Part shown: in pieces, positions 1 through 4,865 of the stretch
How the letters are laid out: every line of letters starts with the position of its first letter
Numbering within the stretch: position 1 is the stretch's first letter
Translations under genes and position numbers: made by a program
Source: Oscillospiraceae bacterium
Lineage (GTDB): Bacteria > Bacillota > Clostridia > Oscillospirales > Oscillospiraceae
Direction of reading: 5' to 3'
DNA: 7,318 bases
Assembly: GCA_024404215.1 (NCBI GenBank)
Contig: JAKSQI010000079.1
Span: forward strand, 1-7,318
Notes under the pieces: model-generated
The model's input: only the letters and a program-made list of their open reading frames with translations
Told to the model about the DNA's origin: nothing
The model's database searches: none

Positions 1-6
1 CTCCTG
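1..6 (-). promoter_or_regulatory. Shine-Dalgarno of the off-window, lysine-riboswitch-controlled gene
   Basis: On the minus strand the last six bases before the window edge read CAGGAG, a good Shine-Dalgarno core. It lies about 40 bases downstream of the riboswitch terminator, where the ribosome binding site of the regulated gene is expected. No start codon with suitable spacing fits inside the window, so the start should lie roughly 5-10 bases past the edge. From established knowledge, lysine riboswitches control lysine biosynthesis genes (lysC, asd, dap genes, lysA) or lysine and cation transporters (lysP, nhaC-like). The sequence here does not say which. Confidence 0.5.
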
Positions 7-44
7 AAATATAAGTAGTATCTCCTACAGCAACTGCAGAACAT

Positions 45-80
45 GAAAAAACGCGCCCGAATGATCTCGCATCGGCCGCG
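45..80 (-). terminator. Rho-independent terminator of the lysine riboswitch expression platform
   Basis: Read on the minus strand, CGCG-G-CCGA pairs with TCGG-G-CGCG around a loop of about 11 bases, with one G/G mismatch in the stem. The stem runs straight into six T residues (complement of 46-51). It follows the aptamer and precedes the edge Shine-Dalgarno, as expected for a transcriptional OFF switch. The 5' arm (67-80) is the same segment that can pair with the aptamer's P5 strand, so terminator and antiterminator exclude each other. Confidence 0.85.
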
Positions 81-152
81 CATTGGGTGCCCAACCCTGA
101 GCACAGCAGGGCAAGGAACAACAATCAATCCATAGCTCTTCGCGAAATGCGA
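67..152 (-). promoter_or_regulatory. Predicted antiterminator pairing (P5 strand with terminator 5' arm)
   Basis: On the minus strand the aptamer segment TCGCATTTCGCG (complement of 141-152) can pair with CGCGGCCGATGCGA (complement of 67-80). TCGCAT matches ATGCGA over six pairs and CGCG matches CGCG over four, separated by an internal loop of UU opposite GCCG. Within the folded aptamer the same 141-152 segment makes the P5 hairpin (UCGC with GCGA). Lysine binding, which stabilises P5 and P1, should therefore free the terminator arm and stop transcription. Without lysine the antiterminator should allow read-through. The pairing is read from the sequence; the regulatory direction is inferred from known members of the class. 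Confidence 0.7.
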
Positions 153-296
153 CAGTCAAACGGATGTTCTCCGTTTGCCCAGGCGAAGCTTGCAGAACTT
201 CACCTTCGGCAGCTTTCCCTTTCACACCGGCAACGGCCTTGCGGGCCTCTTCCACCGGGGCTACTGATGTCGGCTGCGCCTCTATCCTTTAATTGC
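121..296 (-). promoter_or_regulatory. Lysine riboswitch (L-box) aptamer
   Basis: The minus strand carries the conserved L-box landmarks in the right order: GATAGAGGCGC (complement of 276-286), AGTAG (261-265), TGAAAGGGAAAGC (212-224), GCCGAAGG (203-210), CTGGG (178-182) and GACTGTC (151-157). The helices can be drawn. P1 is GCAATTAAAGGATAG with CTATGGATTGATTGT and encloses everything. P3 is GGTGAAG with CTTCGCC. P4 is a perfect eight-pair CAAACGGA/TCCGTTTG hairpin (157-177). P5 is TCGC/GCGA. The segments match my recollection of the Bacillus lysC and Thermotoga lysine riboswitches closely. Its terminator and Shine-Dalgarno lie downstream, towards the left edge, and a consensus promoter lies just upstream. 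It is expected to bind L-lysine in the nascent mRNA and repress the off-window gene. Confidence 0.95.
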
Positions 297-312
297 AATA
301 TTCGATTCATAA

Positions 313-341
313 ATAATAGCACGATTGGCCTTACATGTAAA
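313..341 (-). promoter_or_regulatory. Promoter of the lysine riboswitch transcript
   Basis: On the minus strand TTTACA (complement of 336-341), a 17-base spacer and TATTAT (complement of 313-318) form a near-consensus vegetative promoter. Transcription would start near 306, about ten bases before the P1 helix of the aptamer, which is the arrangement expected for a riboswitch leader. Confidence 0.8.
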
Positions 342-511
342 GTGGCAATTCCCGCTTTTCTGTATTTTTCAGCAGGTTTTCATTTTTTAGAACAAAACGC
401 CTAGGCAGTACTTATTTTTATGTATTAGGGATAGATATCTTTATGCCATTTTACACTAATATCACGTTTGTTCTGTTCATCATTTCCAAGATTCTATGCA
501 AAAAGAGCATG

Positions 512-540
512 AAAAAGTCCCCGGCAGAAACCTGTCGGGG
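512..540 (-). terminator. Rho-independent terminator of the plsC-DAG kinase-HD operon
   Basis: On the minus strand CCCCGACAG and CTGCCGGGG pair around a GTTT loop, with one A/C mismatch, followed by AC and five T residues (complement of 512-516). It begins 12 bases after the HD gene's stop codon and closes the three-gene minus-strand operon. In the plus direction no T-run follows the stem, so it looks unidirectional. Confidence 0.8.
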
Positions 541-552
541 AGGAGGCCATGC

Positions 553-1221
553 TTATATCAGTTCCGCATCGTTAATAATCAGCCGAAAAACCAAGCCCAG
601 CTTCTCCGCTGCACGGCGGCAGAGGCGCATCCGTACCATGAAAATCTCAAAATACTCGGCCACTGCACAATAGGAGGTATCCAGCGTAAGGGTCAGGGTG
701 ATTTCGGTTTTCTCTTCATTTATGGTCAGCGCCGAAGCTTCCACGGAATAATTGACCCGGTCATGAATATCAAAGCGGGCGTGGTCCTTCTGCAGAACCC
801 GGCTTCGGCGGACATCCGACTTATCAGCCAGAATCATGGCAGCGGCCATTTCATCCACCGGGGAACCCGTTCCTTCATCATGATTGCCAATGGCCGTTAC
901 AATGGAAGCAGTTTCCACAGGACTCATAGCAAGTGCCCGCGAAATGCGGAAGGCCATGACTGCTCCTGTTTTGCTGTGGTCATCCCGGCAAACCATGTTG
1001 CCGATATCATGCATGAAGCCGGCAATCATGGCCAGCTCGATTTCCCTCTCAGGATAGCCCATGGTACGCAGAATCTCTCCTGCCGTTTTTGCAACCTTGG
1101 ATACATGAGCAAAGCTGTGCTCTGTATAGCCCAGTGCCGCCATACTGCGTCCGGCTGCATCAATATAGGCTTTTATTTCTTCATTTTTGCGAATTTCTTC
1201 GTAGGTAATCCGTGTATCCAT
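553..1221 (-). CDS. HD-domain phosphohydrolase of unknown substrate
   Basis: This 222-residue protein has the metal-binding pattern of the HD superfamily: H39 in a helix, the H71-D72 doublet in GFMHDIGN, further histidines H82 and H114 (in NHDE), and D133 in ILADKSD. The extra histidines and the HDE segment recall HD-GYP-like or nucleotide hydrolase relatives, but no true HHExxDGxGYP signature is present. Residues from about 160 on have a strand-helix-strand pattern (ALTI..., then VAEYF...EKLG, then VFRLIIND) that looks like a small C-terminal accessory domain. No signal peptide or membrane segment is seen, so it should be cytoplasmic. The ATG start is supported by AAGGA seven bases upstream (1229-1233). 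It is the last gene of a phospholipid operon, only three bases after the DAG kinase stop, so translation is probably coupled. HD fold and likely phosphohydrolase activity are well supported. The substrate is unknown, and I infer only a possible link to lipid or second-messenger metabolism. Confidence 0.85.
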   Translation of the reverse strand: MDTRITYEEIRKNEEIKAYIDAAGRSMAALGYTEHSFAHVSKVAKTAGEILRTMGYPEREIELAMIAGFMHDIGNMVCRDDHSKTGAVMAFRISRALAMSPVETASIVTAIGNHDEGTGSPVDEMAAAMILADKSDVRRSRVLQKDHARFDIHDRVNYSVEASALTINEEKTEITLTLTLDTSYCAVAEYFEIFMVRMRLCRRAAEKLGLVFRLIINDAELI

Positions 1222-1224
1222 GCT

Positions 1225-2133
1225 TTATTCCTTCTCCTCCGGAATGGCAAAACGCAGTGCCTCCGGCATAACCTTAACAGAGAAATGGTCTCCGGTGCGG
1301 ATCTCGCCATCCAAGGATACCGCAAAATCGGGTTGCGCCTCAATTTCCACCTCACGGCACTGGCGATATACCACTATATTCTGAAAACGGGAATCCGTCA
1401 GATGCTCTCCGGCCCGATAGGCATTCATCAGGCCCAGAAAGGTCAAACGGCCGACAGGCTTAACCAGGCAGAGCTCCAGCAGGCCGTCGTCCTGTTTGGA
1501 GAAGGGAGCACAGCGATAGCCTCCCCCTACATACCCCCCGTTACAGATAGAGCAAAGGAGGAAATCCTCTGAGCAGATTTCTTCCCCATCTGCCACAATG
1601 CGTGCCCGGGTTCTCATTCCCTTCAGCAGGCCGTAAACTACGCCTGAAGGATACGCATTACGACCCCCGATTATCGGCTTGGAGCGAATTTTGTTCATGG
1701 TTGAAGCCACCACAGAATCAAAGCCAAAATGGCAGGCATTCACACAAATATCATCATTGACGGAAATGGCATCCAGCAGCCTGTCCTCCGCTGAAACCAG
1801 CCGTTCCAGATCCAGACAGGCTTCACGGCCGCCTACAACCCGGGCAAAATCATTGCCACTGCCCACAGGATGCACGGCAACGGAAACATGGCTCAGCCCC
1901 GCTGCCCCCTGAACAACTTCCTTCAGGGTGCCATCTCCACCGCAGGCATAAAAGCGAACAGAATCTCCAGCTGCCGCCCGCTCTTTCACAAAACGGGTGG
2001 CATCTCCGCTGCAGCGGGTTGGATAGATTTCAAAGGGAAGCCCCATCTTCTCCAGCCGAACCCGCAGGGCCGGAATGTCCATGCCCTGTCCCGCCCTGGG
2101 ATTTACTACAAATACATGCTTTCTGTTTTCCAT
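1225..2133 (-). CDS. Diacylglycerol kinase family lipid kinase (YegS/BmrU/DagK-like)
   Basis: This 302-residue protein has the full motif set of the DAGK catalytic family: N-terminal NPRAG (11-15), the nucleotide-binding GGDGT loop (65-69), PVGSGNDFAR (89-98), the second-domain NGGYVGGGYRCAP (198-210), DDGLLE (215-220), and SLDGE near the C-terminus (273-277), which carries the acidic pair used for catalysis in bacterial members. About 300 residues is the normal length. Family members phosphorylate diacylglycerol or related lipids with ATP at the inner membrane face. In Gram-positives DgkB recycles DAG released during lipoteichoic acid synthesis. Here it sits between plsC and an HD hydrolase, which fits production of phosphatidic acid from DAG. 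The ATG start is preceded by TAAGGAGAG, where the ribosome binding site overlaps the upstream gene's stop codon. Lipid kinase activity is very likely, but exact substrate preference cannot be read, so no gene symbol is given. Confidence 0.93.
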   Translation of the reverse strand: MENRKHVFVVNPRAGQGMDIPALRVRLEKMGLPFEIYPTRCSGDATRFVKERAAAGDSVRFYACGGDGTLKEVVQGAAGLSHVSVAVHPVGSGNDFARVVGGREACLDLERLVSAEDRLLDAISVNDDICVNACHFGFDSVVASTMNKIRSKPIIGGRNAYPSGVVYGLLKGMRTRARIVADGEEICSEDFLLCSICNGGYVGGGYRCAPFSKQDDGLLELCLVKPVGRLTFLGLMNAYRAGEHLTDSRFQNIVVYRQCREVEIEAQPDFAVSLDGEIRTGDHFSVKVMPEALRFAIPEEKE

Positions 2134-2142
2134 GCTCTCTCC

Positions 2143-3027
2143 TTACTGTGCCTTACGCTTACCGAGAACCCAGTTTCCGATTGTCTCTTCCGCATACTTG
2201 GCCAGGTCTGTGGACCTGGCAGCCGATACCTCGTCGGCGGGCAGAGTCTCCAGTATTTCCAATTCTACCCCGGTACGCCGCAAGGGGAAATTGTGAAACA
2301 GCTTATCCGTACCATAAATACCGGCAATAACCAAAGGACAGCCGGCTTTCGTTGCAATTTTGAAGGAGCCTGCATGGAAGGGCAGCACCGGGGCATCGGT
2401 TTTGTTGCGGGTGCCTTCCGGACAGATGGCCATGCTGCAAAGGCCGGAGGAGATATGCTCCGCCGCCTCGCGAATGGTATAAATAGCAGACCGACTGTCC
2501 TCCCGGTCTAAAAACAGACAGCCGCAGGCCGGCATATAGCGCCGAATGGCCGGTAGCTTGTTGATTTCTTTTTTAGAAATGAAAGTATTGATACATACAT
2601 TGAAAAATTTAAAACAAATTTTAGATTTATTTTTAGAAATGAAAGCCACATCCTGTTTACGGAACTGAACCATAACTGCCAAAGGATCTGCCAGGCTCAG
2701 ATGATTGACCACCATAAGAAAGGGGCTGTCCGGCAGCTTTTCCCTGCCCTTGACAGTGCAGCGCACTCCGCATACCGCTAAAAAGGTATCTAAGGTAGCT
2801 ACACTTACCCGGCGGGCCAAAGTATGAACCGAATTCGGTCTCTTTTTGGAATCAACAAAAAGACTGCCCGATGCAATGACGAGGATATGCAGCAGCCAAA
2901 GCCCTAACAGCACTCCCACAAACAGAACGATGGGTATCCACCACTGTCCGGGCCGCTGAATCCAACCGATTCCCCCAACGGCAGCGGCTAAAAAAGCTAA
3001 AAGCAAATAGATAACATGTAAAACCAT
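2143..3027 (-). CDS. plsC: 1-acyl-sn-glycerol-3-phosphate acyltransferase (PlsC family) with a 20-residue insertion
   Basis: Read from ATG 3027, this 294-residue protein has two N-terminal membrane segments (about 2-22 and 31-56) and then the glycerolipid acyltransferase domain: motif I NHLSLAD (catalytic H109 and D114), motif II FLDR (172-175), motif III PEGTR (203-207), and a hydrophobic motif IV near PLVIAGI. The family acylates lysophosphatidic acid to phosphatidic acid at the inner membrane. A GTG at 3045 would add six residues, but AGAGGAG (3036-3042) lies inside that extension, eight bases before ATG 3027, so the shorter start is preferred. The spacing from the motif I histidine to the motif II arginine is 66 residues, whereas E. 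coli PlsC (from memory) has 45. The surplus is an AT-rich block with a repeated FISK (129-132 and 149-152). Removing it restores FISKKEINKLP, which aligns cleanly with the family. First gene of the operon, transcribed divergently from cls. Activity with the insertion is untested. Confidence 0.93.
   Translation of the reverse strand: MVLHVIYLLLAFLAAAVGGIGWIQRPGQWWIPIVLFVGVLLGLWLLHILVIASGSLFVDSKKRPNSVHTLARRVSVATLDTFLAVCGVRCTVKGREKLPDSPFLMVVNHLSLADPLAVMVQFRKQDVAFISKNKSKICFKFFNVCINTFISKKEINKLPAIRRYMPACGCLFLDREDSRSAIYTIREAAEHISSGLCSMAICPEGTRNKTDAPVLPFHAGSFKIATKAGCPLVIAGIYGTDKLFHNFPLRRTGVELEILETLPADEVSAARSTDLAKYAEETIGNWVLGKRKAQ
2570..2645. repeat. 16-base direct repeat bounding a 60-base AT-rich in-frame insertion in plsC
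   Basis: TTTTTAGAAATGAAAG occurs perfectly at 2570-2585 and 2630-2645, exactly 60 bases (20 codons) apart. Allowing one gap, the similarity extends left to a GATTT on each side (2563 and 2624). The 60 bases from 2586 to 2645 contain only 9 G or C (15%), far below the surrounding gene. Between the copies AAAATTT (2604-2610) and AAATTTT (2616-2622) form an inverted repeat around a five-base loop. The reading frame is kept. It could be an insertion with flank duplication, or a duplication followed by divergence. Confidence 0.8.
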
Positions 3028-3035
3028 GACCTTAT

Positions 3036-3042
3036 CTCCTCT
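3036..3042 (-). promoter_or_regulatory. Ribosome binding site deciding the plsC start
   Basis: AGAGGAG on the minus strand lies eight bases before ATG 3027. Because it sits inside the codons of the alternative GTG-initiated reading (3045), it argues for the ATG as the real start. Confidence 0.8.
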
Positions 3043-3080
3043 CACGTATACAGTATCATTTCACATACTATATCTATTTT

Positions 3081-3109
3081 ATAATATCAAGCGGTTTAAA
3101 AAAAAGCAA
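3081..3109 (-). promoter_or_regulatory. Promoter of the plsC-DAG kinase-HD operon
   Basis: On the minus strand TTGCTT (complement of 3104-3109), a 17-base spacer and TATTAT (complement of 3081-3086) make a plausible vegetative promoter. It would give a leader of about 45 bases before the plsC start. The region is AT-rich, and an overlapping alternative (TTGATA with TATGTG, also spaced 17) cannot be excluded. Confidence 0.6.
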
Positions 3110-3140
3110 TGAATAAACTTTGAATTCAGTTCCTCACTGC

Positions 3141-3170
3141 TTGGCAAAACAGGAATTACCCGTATATAAT
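3141..3170 (+). promoter_or_regulatory. cls: Promoter of cls
   Basis: TTGGCA (3141-3146), an 18-base spacer and a perfect TATAAT (3165-3170) precede cls, giving a predicted start near 3177 and a leader of about 33 bases. The promoter lies downstream of a TTG (3120) that could extend the reading frame, which makes that upstream start unlikely. Confidence 0.75.
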
Positions 3171-3196
3171 AGTATCAGTTCGTTATGGCTTCATCC

Positions 3197-3202
3197 GGGG
3201 AG
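3197..3202 (+). promoter_or_regulatory. Ribosome binding site deciding the cls start
   Basis: GGGGAG lies seven bases before ATG 3210. Together with the promoter just upstream it selects this ATG over the in-frame TTG at 3120. Confidence 0.75.
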
Positions 3203-3209
3203 TTACGCT

Positions 3210-4736
3210 ATGAAAAAACATACTTTTAAATCCCTTCTTCTTCGTCGTTTTATCGTTGTGCTGCTGCTTTTGGCACAGCTTGGATTGATTCTGTATTTTA
3301 TTCTAAACACAAGTAAAAGCTCTGTCTATCTCAGCTATGCACTCCATTTGCTCAGTTTAATCGTTGCCCTTCATACGGTATCCCGTCCCCAAGACCCGGG
3401 CTACAAACTATTGTGGGTTTTTCTGGTCCTGCTCTTCCCCGTATTTGGCGGTCTGTTTTACCTGATATTCAACCAACAGCGCACCTCTCGCCGTTTGGGA
3501 AAGCGCATCGGTGTTATTCACCAGCAGACGGAGAATCAATTTCTCCTTTTGGCCACCCCGGAGCTTGTAAAAACACAGGAATGTCCTCCTCAATCCGTTT
3601 ATCTGCAGGAGCATTGCGGCTTCCCCGCCTTTATCAACACCGGCACCGAGTACTTCAGCCCCGGTGAAATATTCCACACCGTGCTTCTTCGGGAACTGAA
3701 AAAGGCTGAGCGCTACATCTTTTTGGAATACTTCATTATTTCCCAAGGCTCCATGTGGGAATCCATTTTGAATGTTTTGGTTGAAAAGGTTTCTCAAGGC
3801 GTTGACGTCCGCGTCGTTTATGATGATATGGGCTGTCTGTCCGGAATTCCCTTTCGCTACTACCAGCAGCTTCGCAGCATGGGCATTCAGTGTGTTTCCT
3901 TCAATCCCTTTCGCCCGGTTCTGGCCGCCCTGCAAAACAATCGTGATCACCGTAAAATTGCCGTCATTGATGGCAAGGTTGCTTTTACCGGCGGCATCAA
4001 TCTGGCCGATGAATATGTCAACGCTTACGAACGATTTGGACACTGGAAGGACAGCGCCGTCATGCTGAAAGGCCCTGCCGCCTGGGGGCTCACCGTTATC
4101 TTTCTGCAAATGTGGCAGCTGCTGGATCCCTCCTGCTCCATCCAGTACGAAGATTTTCTGCCGGAAGGGGCCCCCATCGCCCCGCTCCCTTCTGGTATTG
4201 TTCAGCCCTATGCTGACAGTCCCATGGACCATGACAGGGTCAGCGAGGCCCTGTATCTGCAAATGATATACAGTGCCAGAAAAACCCTGTACATCAACAC
4301 CCCCTATCTAATTGTGGACGATGCCATGAAAAATGCCCTGATTCTGTCTGCCAAAAGCGGAGTTGATGTCCGAATCATAACCCCTCAGCATGGGGACAAA
4401 AAACTGGTTCATTTTACTACCCGCAGCTTCTACCCCGAGCTTTTGGAGGCTGGGGTAAAAATCTACGAGTATGCCAGGGGCTTTAATCACAGCAAAACCA
4501 TGTGCGCCGACGGGAAAACCGCCATCATCGGCACAGCCAACCTAGACTACCGCAGTCTGTATCTGCATTTTGAATGCGGTGTCTTTCTCTCCGATACTCC
4601 TGCTGTGGATTCTTTGCAGAGGGACTTCATGCAAACCCTGAAGCACTGCACGCCTGTTCTGCCCGGTGCAATCAAAAAAAGCTTTCTGCGTAACCTTTTC
4701 CAGGATATTTGCCGTCTGCTGGCCCCGGTTCTGTAA
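3210..4736 (+). CDS. cls: Cardiolipin synthase (phospholipase D superfamily)
   Basis: This 508-residue membrane enzyme condenses two phosphatidylglycerol molecules into cardiolipin and glycerol. The N-terminus has three hydrophobic segments (about 13-33, 39-58 and 65-88), the last containing the LLFPVFGGLFYLIF signature common in Firmicutes Cls proteins. Two phospholipase D HKD motifs follow: HRKIAVID (H247, K249, D254) with downstream GGIN, and HSKTMCAD (H427, K429, D434) with downstream GTANLD. Both catalytic sets are complete, and about 500 residues is normal for the family. The start at ATG 3210 is chosen because GGGGAG lies seven bases upstream and a consensus promoter sits inside the longer TTG-initiated reading. 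The gene is a single-gene unit with its own promoter and strong terminator, divergent from the plsC operon, which suggests separate control of cardiolipin and phosphatidic acid supply. Another transphosphatidylase of the family is possible but less likely given the full Cls architecture. Confidence 0.95.
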   Translation: MKKHTFKSLLLRRFIVVLLLLAQLGLILYFILNTSKSSVYLSYALHLLSLIVALHTVSRPQDPGYKLLWVFLVLLFPVFGGLFYLIFNQQRTSRRLGKRIGVIHQQTENQFLLLATPELVKTQECPPQSVYLQEHCGFPAFINTGTEYFSPGEIFHTVLLRELKKAERYIFLEYFIISQGSMWESILNVLVEKVSQGVDVRVVYDDMGCLSGIPFRYYQQLRSMGIQCVSFNPFRPVLAALQNNRDHRKIAVIDGKVAFTGGINLADEYVNAYERFGHWKDSAVMLKGPAAWGLTVIFLQMWQLLDPSCSIQYEDFLPEGAPIAPLPSGIVQPYADSPMDHDRVSEALYLQMIYSARKTLYINTPYLIVDDAMKNALILSAKSGVDVRIITPQHGDKKLVHFTTRSFYPELLEAGVKIYEYARGFNHSKTMCADGKTAIIGTANLDYRSLYLHFECGVFLSDTPAVDSLQRDFMQTLKHCTPVLPGAIKKSFLRNLFQDICRLLAPVL

Positions 4737-4742
4737 GCCTCC

Positions 4743-4779
4743 CCGGCACTGCTCCGAAGAGCAGTGCCGGTTCTTTTTC
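4743..4779 (+). terminator. Rho-independent terminator after cls
   Basis: CCGGCACTGCTC and GAGCAGTGCCGG form a perfect 12-pair stem closed by a CGAA tetraloop, followed by TTCTTTTTC. It begins seven bases after the cls stop codon and separates cls from the recJ promoter. The minus-strand side lacks a T-run, so it acts in one direction. Confidence 0.95.
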
Positions 4780-4802
4780 TGATTCATTTTCCCCAACTAC
4801 CC

Positions 4803-4831
4803 TTGGCAATTACGGTGAAATTTGTTATACT
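4803..4831 (+). promoter_or_regulatory. Promoter of the recJ-rel operon
   Basis: TTGGCA (4803-4808), a 17-base spacer and TATACT (4826-4831) form a near-consensus vegetative promoter, placing the transcript start near 4838. The recJ ribosome binding site AAGGAGG follows, seven bases before ATG 4866. Confidence 0.8.
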
Positions 4832-4865
4832 GACTTATTAAAACATTTGGGAAGGAGGCGCACCG

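Noticed and set aside
83..94. TTGGGTGCCCAA palindrome in the riboswitch expression platform
   Set aside because: Two to four loop bases and short arms make it a weak hairpin. It may help folding between aptamer and terminator but cannot be called a separate element.
25..255. 76-codon minus-strand open reading frame in the leader region
   Set aside because: It lies on top of the lysine riboswitch and its terminator, has no ribosome binding site at its start, and its translation is low-complexity with no family resemblance.
399..406. GCCTAGGC palindrome upstream of the riboswitch promoter
   Set aside because: Eight bases is short enough to be chance, and there is no partner site or repeat nearby.
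553..1221. Reading the HD protein as an HD-GYP cyclic-di-GMP phosphodiesterase
   Set aside because: It has HD and an NHDE segment but lacks HHExxDGxGYP. The GYP at residues 55-57 precedes the HD doublet and is coincidental.
496..1572. Plus-strand 358-codon open reading frame
   Set aside because: It runs antisense across the HD and DAG kinase genes, which have clear motifs and ribosome binding sites. Its translation is rich in His, Cys and Arg with no recognisable domain.
3408..4262. Minus-strand 284-codon open reading frame opposite cls
   Set aside because: It is the antisense shadow of a motif-complete cardiolipin synthase and has no ribosome binding site or domain.
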